From the NCBI RefSeq assembly GCF_001747895.1, contig NZ_LNNB01000029.1:62001-126000 (forward strand): 64,000 nt of DNA. Direction: 5' to 3'. The notes under the pieces were generated by a model that made no database searches, was not told the origin of the DNA, and saw only the letters and a program-made list of their open reading frames with translations. The position numbers and the translations under genes were made by a program. This document shows, piece after piece, positions 27,538 through 35,893 of the stretch. The stretch's first letter is position 1, and each line of letters starts with the position of its first letter. The DNA is from Staphylococcus equorum. Its GTDB lineage: Bacteria; Bacillota; Bacilli; Staphylococcales; Staphylococcaceae.

Positions 27538-27773
27538 GAGGCTGGGACATATCACATGTCTTAGCCTCAGTTTTTTATATTGGCAGTGGCTGACTGAATT
27601 GAAAATGCGCTTATATCAAGCTTTTAAAGAACTACTACTTCATTTATGAAGACAAGTAGTTCTTATACAAGCGCTGAAGCGCTTGTATTCCATTTTACAG
27701 TAGCTATGCCGGGGTGGGACGACGAAATTTTATTAGAAAAATTAGATTTCTGTCCCACTCCCATTTCTTTTAT
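27538..27773. repeat. Dispersed intergenic repeat, copy 2
   Basis: This begins with a GAGGCTGGGACAT...ATGTCTTAGCCTC hairpin, continues through TTGGCAGTGGCTGACTGAATT and paired CAAGCGC-type stems, and ends GACGAAATTTTATT...TTTCTGTCCCACTCCC. It matches parts of 13935-14044 and 30139-30262. The preceding 27190-27480 stretch is AT-rich with no visible gene. Confidence 0.75.
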
Positions 27774-27825
27774 AATGGCGATAAGTTATATTAATAGTAT
27801 CATTTAAATTAAAAGGATGTAAAAG

Positions 27826-28056
27826 ATGAAGTTACTTAATATACTATCATTGGTTTGTAGCATATTTATAGCATTGATAATTGTTTATGGTGTGATTATG
27901 ATGGTTGGTGATGCCATGGGTATTACAACTTTTAATGGTCAATTACTCATTGTAGGGCTATCATTAGTCTTACTTAGTGGATTAGTAGGAAAGCAGAAAC
28001 CTAGATTATCTATGCTTATATTATTTGTAGGTTTTATTATAGTTGTTATGAATTAA
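27826..28056 (+). CDS. Small membrane protein
   Basis: A 76-residue protein with three membrane spans (about 5-27, 38-54 and 58-75). AAAGGATG lies before the ATG. A perfect long hairpin (28070-28110) follows. Function unknown. Confidence 0.7.
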   Translation: MKLLNILSLVCSIFIALIIVYGVIMMVGDAMGITTFNGQLLIVGLSLVLLSGLVGKQKPRLSMLILFVGFIIVVMN

Positions 28057-28069
28057 TGTATATAAAGAT

Positions 28070-28116
28070 ACAGTCCAATAAGTTGAATTAAATTCAATTT
28101 ATTGGACTGTATTTTA
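28070..28116. terminator. Terminator hairpin
   Basis: A 20-bp perfect stem, 28070-28089 with 28091-28110, is followed by ATTTTATTT. It separates the membrane protein gene from the converging 28151 gene. Confidence 0.8.
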
Positions 28117-28150
28117 TTTGAATAAATACGAGTGGTGTATAGCTTACCCA

Positions 28151-28327
28151 TTATTCAATATTATTTTTTAATTTCTCATCCATATCTTTAGCAACGGCAG
28201 TTAATAAGTGAGTTATTTCCGTTTTATTCGATGTGTCATCAGTTTTGACTTTAATTAATAGACCTAAATTTGTCTTTATATGATAAATAGGTGCCTTATT
28301 TTCATATACTTTTCTTAGAATTTGCAT
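28151..28327 (-). CDS. 58-residue protein, paralogue of 26992-27159
   Basis: A short gene with GAGGTGAT before its ATG at 28327. The product starts MQILRKVYENKAPIYHIKTN and matches the 26992-27159 product (MEVLRKVYKDDEPIYHVKTD). The two probably arose by local duplication. Function unknown. Confidence 0.65.
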   Translation of the reverse strand: MQILRKVYENKAPIYHIKTNLGLLIKVKTDDTSNKTEITHLLTAVAKDMDEKLKNNIE

Positions 28328-28477
28328 CTTATCACCTCATCAAATAGAAATACGAAAGTGCAAGAAAGAGGAAATCAAAAACTTTCAAGTGTAAAATGTT
28401 ACCTAATGGTTATATTAAAGCATTTTCGATTAAATAGGAAATAATTGGATTTTAAAAGACTAATTAAACGATATAAA

Positions 28478-28512
28478 AAAAGACTGAGCAATGTGTATAT
28501 GAACTCAGCCTA
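28478..28512 (-). terminator. Terminator of the 28564 gene
   Basis: Read leftward, AGGCTGAG pairs with CTCAGTCT and is followed by TTTTTT. Confidence 0.65.
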
Positions 28513-28563
28513 GCTTTATCTATTTCTAAAATGATTTGATAGAATTGCAGTGTTAAAAAATGA

Positions 28564-28698
28564 TTAAAATTGATCGTTTGTTCTATCTTCTTCAACAATA
28601 TATTCATCTGTTCCGTAATCAGTAGATGTACTTAATATAGATTTTACTAATAGTGCAAATGAAACAACACCTAATAAGACTAATGCAATTTTTTTCAT
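28564..28698 (-). CDS. 44-residue membrane-anchored microprotein
   Basis: One hydrophobic segment (residues 3-21) and an acidic tail. GAGGAG lies 9 nt before the ATG at 28698. A protein of identical length and plan is encoded at 30368-30502. Function unknown. Confidence 0.65.
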   Translation of the reverse strand: MKKIALVLLGVVSFALLVKSILSTSTDYGTDEYIVEEDRTNDQF

Positions 28699-28859
28699 AA
28701 AATCAAGCTCCTCTTTGTTAGATAGTTTACCATACAGCAATCCGAACAAACGAAAATATATGATTAATTTGCGAATATTATTATTAATTATACCAAAAAA
28801 ATGAATTGTTCAATATATAAACGAGGGGATTTGAGACACCAATTTTCAATTTTAGCTGT

Positions 28860-29822
28860 TTATTTTATAAGCTTTGGAAGAACTTTAATGTAAACAAGTT
28901 CACCAATGAGTTCGGTTAATGTTTGAGTAATAATGACCGTTGTAGTGATGGTTACCCAATGATCTGGTAAGGAAAGGGCGAGGGGTAACACCACCAATGC
29001 GTTTCTTGTACTAGAACTGAAAGCTAATGTTCTTAAATTTGGAATATCTAAACGGAATAACTTTCCACAAAACAAGCCTATTATAGGTGCAATAATCATA
29101 AAACAGATATAAATAGGTACAACACTTAATACGATATTTAAATCATTTGTGATCTTGTTTATTTGTGAGCCTACGACTGAAAAAAGCACAAGTGACATGA
29201 AGAGTTCCGGTAACCATGCAGTAAGATTTAAGACGCGATTTATAGAGCTAGATTTTTTACTGAGCAATTGTAATAATAATGCCAGTATTAATGGGATAAT
29301 GATGAATGTGAAAAAAGCATTAATAAATGGTCCTATATCAATGATTGATAATATTTCATTATGTAAAAAAATAGTGAAATAAACTGGTAGTAGAATAATT
29401 TGTAATACAAATAATATAGGTGTAGAAATAAGCATATACTGCGCATTTCCTTTACCTAATGCAGTGAAGACGATAACGTAATCAATACACGGTGTTAACA
29501 GTACAAGATACAGCCCAATTAATATTGGAGCAGAACTAACATCAAATAGTTGTATCAAGGCATAAACAAAGATAGGTATGATTATAAAATTAGATAAAAT
29601 TAAGGCAATTATATATTTCATGTTAAAAAGGTTTTGACGAATATTGAAAAAAGGAATTTGTGAAAACATGCTAAACATTAAAATGCCAATAAAAATTGAG
29701 ATCACAGACTCTAGAAAAACAGAAAATATTTGTGATGTTAAACCAGCTAACACACCCAGTATAAGTGCTACAAAATATATATAAATTTGATAGTGTTCAA
29801 TTTTACTTTTAAAGTGTTGCAT
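28860..29822 (-). CDS. Bile acid:sodium symporter/ACR3-like transporter
   Basis: A 320-residue membrane protein with about ten spans in the BASS/ACR3 superfamily. The first span pair, the LTPCIDYVIVFTALGKGN segment (about 111-128) and SSSTRNALVVLPLAL near 275 are the conserved discontinuous helix regions. ACR3 members export arsenite and others import organic anions, and no ars regulator is nearby to settle which. GAGGTC lies before the ATG at 29822. Confidence 0.85.
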   Translation of the reverse strand: MQHFKSKIEHYQIYIYFVALILGVLAGLTSQIFSVFLESVISIFIGILMFSMFSQIPFFNIRQNLFNMKYIIALILSNFIIIPIFVYALIQLFDVSSAPILIGLYLVLLTPCIDYVIVFTALGKGNAQYMLISTPILFVLQIILLPVYFTIFLHNEILSIIDIGPFINAFFTFIIIPLILALLLQLLSKKSSSINRVLNLTAWLPELFMSLVLFSVVGSQINKITNDLNIVLSVVPIYICFMIIAPIIGLFCGKLFRLDIPNLRTLAFSSSTRNALVVLPLALSLPDHWVTITTTVIITQTLTELIGELVYIKVLPKLIK

Positions 29823-29922
29823 AATGACCTCGCTTTTAGAAAATAAATACACATTAATTATAACTTAATGTGCTGCGCTATGAAATTTAATATACGCATT
29901 TGACGATATAATAAGTTTTTGA

Positions 29923-29952
29923 TTGTATTGGCAACTTTTATTTTGATATAAT
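29923..29952 (+). promoter_or_regulatory. Promoter of candidate small RNA
   Basis: TTGTAT (29923-29928) and a consensus TATAAT (29947-29952) are 18 nt apart, with no protein gene downstream before a strong terminator. Confidence 0.55.
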
Positions 29953-29958
29953 AACCAA

Positions 29959-30073
29959 GGCATGTCTTAGGGCATGATAGAATTTAACGGAGATGGGTTT
30001 TCTACGTGTCCTTTGACATGTGAAGATTCATAACTCCCGTTATAGTCAAAAGCCCCTTTAATTAGGGGCTTTT
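29959..30073 (+). ncRNA. Candidate trans-acting small RNA, about 115 nt
   Basis: The stretch starts 7 nt after a good -10 box and ends with a classic terminator (AAGCCCC TTTAATTA GGGGCTTTTT, near 30050-30073). It has no open frame with a ribosome binding site. It contains paired GGCATG/CATG-type segments and an unpaired-looking ACTCCCG. UCCC motifs of that kind are the seed of several staphylococcal Rsa RNAs. The family assignment is open. Confidence 0.55.
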
Positions 30074-30138
30074 TAAATGGTCAGCAAAGCCTTATGGGTT
30101 TTGTTGTTTTTTTAATTTTTAATCCTCAATTATTAAAT

Positions 30139-30262
30139 TGGTAGTGGCTAACTGAATTGAAAAAGCGCTTCAGCTCTTGTATTTCATTTTAAAGTCAGCT
30201 TTGCCAGGCTGTGTTCATACGACGAAATCTTGTTAAAGAAATAGGTTTCTGTCCCACTCCCA
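30139..30262. repeat. Dispersed intergenic repeat, copy 3
   Basis: GGTAGTGGCTAACTGAATTG through ACGACGAAATCTTGTTAAAG...TTTCTGTCCCACTCCC parallels copies at 13935-14044 and 27538-27773. Confidence 0.75.
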
Positions 30263-30310
30263 AAATACTATTATGATTTTAAAGTAAAAAGTTTAAGTTT
30301 TAACATGAAA

Positions 30311-30348
30311 AAGCTCATAATCGCTAAGCTAAATCAATAGCGATTATG
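30311..30348 (-). terminator. Terminator of the 30368 gene
   Basis: CTCATAATCGCTA pairs with TAGCGATTATGAG, and leftward reading ends in CTTTTT. Confidence 0.7.
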
Positions 30349-30367
30349 AGTACAGTTAATTTACATA

Positions 30368-30502
30368 TTAAGATTTTTGTTTATCTTGTATGCTAACTTT
30401 ATTTTCGACCTTTTCGTCAGTTGAGTTGTCTACACTTAATAATAACGCTCGTACTATAAGTGCACCAGTTACTAGTAAAAGTAAATTTTTGAATAATTTC
30501 AT
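30368..30502 (-). CDS. 44-residue membrane-anchored microprotein, sibling of 28564
   Basis: It starts MKLFKNLLLLVTGALIVRAL, then has a short polar tail rich in Asp, Glu and Lys. GGTGAGTGA lies before the ATG. It has the same length, span position and tail character as the product of 28564-28698, pointing to a microprotein family. Confidence 0.6.
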   Translation of the reverse strand: MKLFKNLLLLVTGALIVRALLLSVDNSTDEKVENKVSIQDKQKS

Positions 30503-30646
30503 AATTATCACTCACCCGTCTTTATTAAAACGACTTAAATATCACAACACATTTTTAATGCGTAATTGTCTTATTTATATAATACCCTTTCTACAATATT
30601 GTAAATAAAATTTCACACAAATTGTAGAAAGGGCTTGGCCTAAAAA

Positions 30647-30895
30647 TTAAATGTCGATGATTTTAAGTTGTGATTGTGTTTCATTAATTTCTATTTTTAG
30701 ATTTTTACTATTATTTTCTACAGTAGTGCTAATCACTTCACCATTTTGTATAGAAAAATGAACTTGGCTTAAGATACCCATTGCATAGTCATTGATTGGA
30801 CTAACTAATGAAATAGAATTGGCATCTTCCTGTATTACAAATTGTTTCTGACTTTGATTAATAACCTCCCATTGAGGTAAGTATGTTAACTTCAA
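30647..30895 (-). CDS. Small hypothetical protein
   Basis: An 82-residue beta-rich protein (KLTYLPQWEVINQSQKQFVI at the start). AGGAGGG lies 6 nt before a TTG at 30895. The in-frame TTG at 30901 directly abuts it and is too close. No family recognised. Confidence 0.65.
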   Translation of the reverse strand: MKLTYLPQWEVINQSQKQFVIQEDANSISLVSPINDYAMGILSQVHFSIQNGEVISTTVENNSKNLKIEINETQSQLKIIDI

Positions 30896-31066
30896 AATCA
30901 ACCCTCCTAATTTTTATTTTTCAAAAGTTATTATTTAATTTACATTATAAACTATATTTCTGAAAATGGTATTAAACACAACTGAAAGTAAATGTGACTC
31001 ATTTAGTTAAAATGTTAATTACAGGGAATAAGAATATTGAAGAAATTGTTTAATAGAGGTGATGTT

Positions 31067-31276
31067 ATGAATATTTTGATAGCAATAATATTAAGTCTTG
31101 TATTCGCATTTTTAGGAACAATGCCATTTTTATTTATAAATACGAGGTTGCATGAAAATGTTAACCATTCAAGTGAAGAGGTTCGTCATGAGAAAAGGAG
31201 AGCGTATAAACGCTTTATATACTTTTTTGTTTTAGGAATTGCTATGTTAACAATTTATCATTTTCTTACTGATTAA
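31067..31276 (+). CDS. Small membrane protein
   Basis: A 69-residue protein with spans at about 3-22 and 49-66 and a charged loop between. GAGGTGATG lies before the ATG at 31067, which decides the start. Function unknown. Confidence 0.65.
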   Translation: MNILIAIILSLVFAFLGTMPFLFINTRLHENVNHSSEEVRHEKRRAYKRFIYFFVLGIAMLTIYHFLTD

Positions 31277-31359
31277 TTACGATTACATCCGATTTATATC
31301 GAAAATTTAGTTTTGTAATTGTACATGTAATTTAGGTTTACAATTTTATGAGAAATTAA

Positions 31360-31420
31360 AAAGTCCTGGCCACGACATAAAATAATCTTTAAAGGATTAT
31401 TCGCGTTGTGATTAGGACTT
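31360..31420. terminator. Bidirectional terminator
   Basis: AAGTCCT at 31361 pairs with AGGACTT at 31414, with further pairing inside (AATAATC/GATTATT). It lies between converging genes. Confidence 0.65.
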
Positions 31421-31427
31421 AATTTGA

Positions 31428-31610
31428 TTAACTGAATATAATTGAGCATAAAATACCAGCGACACCTAAAAGTATCAACATAAATGTTGCTCCAAGTAAT
31501 GATTCTTTAGCTTGCTGAGACTTTTTGTTTTTGTAAGTGATGAGTAACACGATACCACAAACTAGAAAAACTAATGATAACCAGAATATAATCATGAAAT
31601 GTAGACTCAA
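31428..31610 (-). CDS. Small membrane protein
   Basis: A 60-residue protein with two spans (about 4-25 and 40-58). A TTG start at 31610 is supported by AGGAGG 9-10 nt upstream. Function unknown. Confidence 0.65.
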   Translation of the reverse strand: MSLHFMIIFWLSLVFLVCGIVLLITYKNKKSQQAKESLLGATFMLILLGVAGILCSIIFS

Positions 31611-31895
31611 AGCACTAGACCTCCTTTAATATAAAAGTTAAATTGCCAATGATTTAAGACATAATATTATTGCTTTTTGTAATTTTAAATGTAGTAAATA
31701 TAATTTTTTATTATAACATTATCAGTTTATCACTAAATACTTAACAGCAATAGTGTAAATATTTATATACAATATATTGAGTCACAATTAAATGGATGAA
31801 CAACGTTTGATTAATTAAAAGTTTCAAAAGTTAAAATTAGGAAAGATAATACTATACAATTTAAATAACGATTTTCTGGAAGGGGTGGTTATATA

Positions 31896-32399
31896 TTGGG
31901 AAATATGAATGTGAACTTAGAAGAAACTAAAGAAGCAGTTAATAGTTTAAAGACCAAGAATTTCTCTGATAATCAACGACAATATGATGAAACTGAAGCC
32001 AAAATTATAAAACAAAAAGACTATATACGAAATAAGCTAATGCCTGATAACAAACAAGAGGATGAACGTATCAAAGAAATAGCGGGTAAACTTAGTTCGC
32101 ATATACAAGTAGCCTTTGATGAATTTGACAATATGGATAAAGTTATTGATTATTTAATGCCGACTTTTCAACGGGGAAAAGTTGATAAAGTATATGGACG
32201 TGCATTATTACTTATGGAAGAAAATACAATGATTGAGCAAGTGAAAGCACACTTTGGTGATTCTAAAATAAAAGCTAAATTGATGGACTATATTTTGACT
32301 GAATTAATAGAGTTAAGTAATGAAATTATGCCAAATGAATATAGTGAAATTTTGACAATTGAGCGGTCGTATTTTGAACTATTATATAACCATAATTAA
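31896..32399 (+). CDS. Hypothetical helical protein
   Basis: A 167-residue soluble, charged protein predicted to be mostly alpha-helical. I chose the TTG at 31896 because AAGGGGTGG lies 7 nt before it, while the ATG at 31905 is too far from it. No family recognised. Confidence 0.7.
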   Translation: MGNMNVNLEETKEAVNSLKTKNFSDNQRQYDETEAKIIKQKDYIRNKLMPDNKQEDERIKEIAGKLSSHIQVAFDEFDNMDKVIDYLMPTFQRGKVDKVYGRALLLMEENTMIEQVKAHFGDSKIKAKLMDYILTELIELSNEIMPNEYSEILTIERSYFELLYNHN

Positions 32400-32467
32400 T
32401 ATTATTTAATTAATTAAGTAGTTTGATGTATAATGAAATTAAATTAAATAAGCGAGGAGATTTAACT

Positions 32468-32674
32468 ATGAATGAAGTAAATAAAGTGATTTACATTGTA
32501 TTAGCAGTGTTTCTAGGTAGCTTTGGTATTCATAAATTCTACGCTAGAAAAACAGGCGTAGGGATTTTATACTTAATATTTTGTTGGACAGGTATTCCTC
32601 AAATATTAGCAATTATTGGTGCTATCCTTACACTATTGAAACCAGCTGATCAGAACGGTAATGTTTTAGTATAG
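32468..32674 (+). CDS. TM2 domain membrane protein
   Basis: A 68-residue two-span protein. FLGSFGIHKFYARKTGVGILYLI is the TM2 signature, in which a G-x-HxFY turn joins the helices. CGAGGAG lies before the ATG at 32468 and excludes the upstream in-frame start. The molecular role of TM2 proteins in bacteria is not known. A hairpin at 32730-32762 with a T run ends the transcript. Confidence 0.85.
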   Translation: MNEVNKVIYIVLAVFLGSFGIHKFYARKTGVGILYLIFCWTGIPQILAIIGAILTLLKPADQNGNVLV

Positions 32675-32729
32675 GTATTATAAATATAATGAATCTGAGA
32701 CGTGTATTTATGTCCTAGACTTTTTAAAT

Positions 32730-33090
32730 GGTTGTTAGAATTCTACGGAAATCTAACAGCCATTTTTCGTTCGAAAATATATGGGTTTACTGGACACAAA
32801 AGGGTGTTAACTGTAAGTTACGACATATCATAAAAAATCGCTATTTATCGTTTAAATTAAAAAACCACCTACAAAACACGCAGTTTTACAGGCAGTTTAT
32901 TATGTTTACTTTAAATTAAAAAAACTTTATAAAGTTTACATTTTCGAATTAAATATAGCTATAACAACAATTCTTTTTAATTTTTTAAATAATAAAAAGA
33001 GTCGTGGTAGACAAATACTTTATATTTGATATGATTAGACAAAAGTACGATATGGTAAATCATGTAACGATTAAAAATATATAAAATCGA
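32730..33090. other. Gene-free stretch with terminator
   Basis: A terminator for the TM2 gene lies at its left end (GTTGTTAGA ... TCTAACAGC then TTTTT). The rest is AT-rich and I see no gene or clear repeat. Confidence 0.5.
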
Positions 33091-33100
33091 GGTAATGCTT

Positions 33101-33316
33101 ATGACATTTTATGATTTTGTAATTAGTTTTATAGAAGACGATACACCACTTGGACAACTCGCTCACAAAATTAAAAGGGATAATAATTTCCCTAAAGATG
33201 CAACTGGCTATAATGAATTAAACTCGTATTTTTATAGTAATTATATAGATCATGAAATGTTAGCTTCTGCTAAACGGGCGCTGAGTTTATATCTTAATAA
33301 TATAAGCATAGCTTAA
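33101..33316 (+). CDS. YozE family protein
   Basis: A 71-residue helical protein with the YozE/SAM-like pattern: TFYDFVISFIEDDTPLGQLAHKI near 2-24, NNFPKDA and YNELNSYF. GAGG lies 9 nt before the ATG at 33101, so the in-frame ATG at 33095 is less likely. Function unknown. Confidence 0.85.
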   Translation: MTFYDFVISFIEDDTPLGQLAHKIKRDNNFPKDATGYNELNSYFYSNYIDHEMLASAKRALSLYLNNISIA

Positions 33317-33330
33317 ATATATTTAGCACT

Positions 33331-33567
33331 CTATGTTTCGTAATACCAGTTTTGTTTGTTTAAGGCATCTTTAATATCTTTTGTTTTAAAATTAATTTCA
33401 TTATTTCTAATAGAGAATGGTTCAAGTATACTTTGAGCCATCCATGAATTAATAAGCTCTCTAGGTAATCCATCTAATTCCATATCAGTCTTACTGACGA
33501 CAAAGCATTCCCAATCAAGTGAAACTTTCGAAGGATTAATATAATTACACTCTTTGAGCTGATTCAT
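33331..33567 (-). CDS. Small hypothetical protein
   Basis: A 78-residue soluble protein (MNQLKECNYINPSKVSLDWE at the start). AAGGAG lies 8 nt before the ATG at 33567. No family recognised. Confidence 0.6.
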   Translation of the reverse strand: MNQLKECNYINPSKVSLDWECFVVSKTDMELDGLPRELINSWMAQSILEPFSIRNNEINFKTKDIKDALNKQNWYYET

Positions 33568-33868
33568 AAATAACACTCCTTAATATTGTAAATCCGACAT
33601 TAAGTTTTACCCATGTATGAGATGGGTGAAACGATAATTGTGAAATAAATGAAATTTAATCATATTTTGTAGCCATATAATTTTAAAGTTAATAAACAAG
33701 TAATTCTAATAAATAATGCTTGATGACGTGTAACGCAATGGGTTATGCGTTTTCTTTTTATATACCCGCTTTTTAGTGTGTGTTAATCAAAAAATATAAA
33801 TATTACTAAATAAAAAAACTGGAATCACTCAAAAGGAGTGTTTCCAGTCATAGCGTTGAAAAAATTTA

Positions 33869-33962
33869 CGATTTTATGAGCAGCTTTTTGTGCATGCTTT
33901 CCGCGGGCACAGCCTCAGCCTGTAGTCTTTGGCTAGTGCTTTTCCCGCAGGAGTCAGCCCAA
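33869..33962. repeat. Structured intergenic element, copy 2 (reverse orientation)
   Basis: Read on the minus strand it gives GGGCTGACTCC, then CACTAGCCAAAGACTACAGG, CTGAGGCTGTGCCCGCGG and AAGCATGCAC, which parallels 21825-21920. A separate CTGGAA/TTCCAG hairpin precedes it near 33819-33850. No gene is visible in 33568-34126. Confidence 0.6.
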
Positions 33963-34126
33963 ATCACTGACATTTTTAAACAAAAACAAAACGATAGATT
34001 ATTCATTGATTAAACTTATATAAAGGCCAATATAGATACTAATGAAGATAAATGAATTAATTACAAAGATTATATCAACGAAAAAATATAAAAATAAACC
34101 AAATGCTTTGATAGCAATTGGTTTAT

Positions 34127-34282
34127 CTACATTTTAGGGTGATAAGAGGATGCACCATTTAAGTGATTGAATTCGTAGAATTCTGTTTCTGGAATTGTTT
34201 TAATAATTTGATTAACTGCATGTGCGATATCATTGTTAGGGATCAAAGTTTCAGTTTCCATTGGTAGTGTTAGTTGAGTCAT
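34127..34282 (-). pseudogene. IS1182-family transposase fragment
   Basis: The first 51 residues (MTQLTLPMETETLIPNNDIA ... FNHLNGASSYHPKM) are the N-terminus of an IS1182/IS1272-type transposase as found across staphylococci. A TAG follows, where the full protein continues for several hundred residues. A hairpin AAACCAA...TTGGTTT (34096-34126) just beyond looks like the element's far end, so the middle was deleted. Confidence 0.8.
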
Positions 34283-34295
34283 ATTGTAACATAGA

Positions 34296-34340
34296 AAAGC
34301 AGCAATCTATTAGTTTCTAATGGATTGCTGCTTTTAATTT
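34296..34340. terminator. Strong hairpin beside the IS remnant
   Basis: AAAGCAGCAATC pairs with GATTGCTGCTTT, followed by T residues. It may be a native terminator used as the insertion target or the IS end itself. Confidence 0.5.
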
Positions 34341-34409
34341 GAGAATGGGATATTTATGTCCCAGGCTCTTTTAATTTCAAACGTTGTTATACGTGTCAAA
34401 AAAATAATT

Positions 34410-35705
34410 CTACCAAGGTATAATACCGAGGATACAAGCGACTAGAATCATAAATAAACTAGATCCTATTGCCCATTTGATAACAATACGTTGGTTTTGT
34501 CCATATTCAATATCGAGCATACCAACCAGTAAGTAACCGGCAGCATACAATGGACTTAATACATGAAGTGGTTGTCCTAATACTGAAGCTCTAGCCATAT
34601 CTACTTTAGATATACCAAATTGTTGTGCTGATTCAGCAAGGATTGGTAATACGCCATAATAGAATGGGTCATTAGCCATAAAGTAAGTGAATGGCCCACT
34701 AAGTAGGGCGGTAATTAAAGCAAAGTGATTTCCTAAAGCATCAGGAATAATTTGCACTAATGTATTCGCCATTTCATCAACCATGTGTGTCCCATCCATA
34801 ACACCTGTAAAGATACCAGATGCAAAAACAAGGCTTATTACTGATAGTACATCACCAGCATGTTTTTTAATTACTGAATTTTGAATACTTAGGTTTGGAT
34901 AATTGAGTACTATTGCAACACCGAACCAAAGCATGAACATAACCGGAATCGGCATCAGTCCAATAACAAGGCAAACAATTAATGAAATTGTTAAAATTGC
35001 GTTTGGTATGAGCATTTTAGGTCTTTTTAATAATGACTCTTCTTTCGTATCTGTAGGTCTTACATCATCTAAATCAATATTTGTATTAGAAGTAATGTAT
35101 TTTTTTGCACGTTTACCTAATATGTATGCTACGGCAAAAGCAAAAACGATACCTGCAATCATTGCAGGAATAATAGGTATGAAAACTTCCTCAGTGGTAA
35201 CCTGTAAAGATGAAATTGCTCGTGCTGTCGGGCCACCCCAAGGTAACATGTTCATAACGCCAATTGATAGTAGTGCTAAGGTTGAAAGTGTATATAAGCT
35301 CATGCCAATTTTTTTATATAATGGCATCATTGCAGTTACAGTTATAATAAATGTAGTAGTGCCATCGCCATCTAACGCGACCATTGAAGCTAAGACAACA
35401 GTACCCATTGCAATTTTAACTGGATCCCCTTTAACTACTTTAATAATTCGATTAATGACAGGTTCGAATAACCCAGCATCGATCATAACTCCAAAATATA
35501 AAATGGCAAACGTGAGCATAATACCTGTTGGTGCAACTGTTTCAATGCCTTTGAGCATATATTCGCCAAGACCAGAGTAGAACCCACCAATCAAAGCAAA
35601 AACAGTTGGTACAACAATCAATGCTGTTAATGCTGACATTTTACGTGACATGATTAATATCAAGAAAACGATAATCATAATGAAACCTAATAAAGCTAAA
35701 TTCAT
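34410..35705 (-). CDS. CitMHS family metal-citrate/proton symporter
   Basis: A 431-residue transporter with about twelve spans. The opening segment MNLALLGFIMIIVFLILIMS, the ALDGDGTTTFIIT motif (about 110-122), MLPWGGPTARA (about 153-163) and FMANDPFYYGVLP (about 344-356) are typical of CitM/CitH, which import citrate bound to magnesium or calcium. The purine stretch GGGGGGG lies before the ATG. A cre-like site upstream predicts catabolite repression. Confidence 0.93.
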   Translation of the reverse strand: MNLALLGFIMIIVFLILIMSRKMSALTALIVVPTVFALIGGFYSGLGEYMLKGIETVAPTGIMLTFAILYFGVMIDAGLFEPVINRIIKVVKGDPVKIAMGTVVLASMVALDGDGTTTFIITVTAMMPLYKKIGMSLYTLSTLALLSIGVMNMLPWGGPTARAISSLQVTTEEVFIPIIPAMIAGIVFAFAVAYILGKRAKKYITSNTNIDLDDVRPTDTKEESLLKRPKMLIPNAILTISLIVCLVIGLMPIPVMFMLWFGVAIVLNYPNLSIQNSVIKKHAGDVLSVISLVFASGIFTGVMDGTHMVDEMANTLVQIIPDALGNHFALITALLSGPFTYFMANDPFYYGVLPILAESAQQFGISKVDMARASVLGQPLHVLSPLYAAGYLLVGMLDIEYGQNQRIVIKWAIGSSLFMILVACILGIIPW

Positions 35706-35733
35706 ATCTTTGAATCCCCCCCTATCTGTCCAA

Positions 35734-35747
35734 TTATAGCGCTTTCA
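35734..35747 (-). promoter_or_regulatory. Cre-like CcpA site upstream of the citrate transporter
   Basis: On the minus strand TGAAAGCGCTATAA matches the core of the cre consensus (TGWNANCGNTNWCA) except near its end, 29 nt before the start codon. Confidence 0.5.
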
Positions 35748-35813
35748 TTTGATTTGTAAAACGAAAAATAGAAACTTATATAAACTTTTTTAGAAAAATT
35801 AATTTTAAAATAA

Positions 35814-35857
35814 AAGTGCATCTATTGATCAATTTAAATTAATCAATAGATGCACTT
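35814..35857 (-). terminator. Terminator of the 35894 gene
   Basis: AAGTGCATCTATTGAT (35814-35829) pairs perfectly with 35842-35857, and the leftward strand ends in T-rich DNA. Confidence 0.8.
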
Positions 35858-35893
35858 GATAGAAAAAAGATGAAGTTATGTATAAGAAGGAAG

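Noticed and set aside
34903-35580. 225-codon open frame on the + strand opposite the citrate transporter
   Set aside because: It is the antisense shadow of a clear CitMHS gene, rich in Ile/Thr/Ser as expected from a reversed membrane protein, and has no ribosome binding site.
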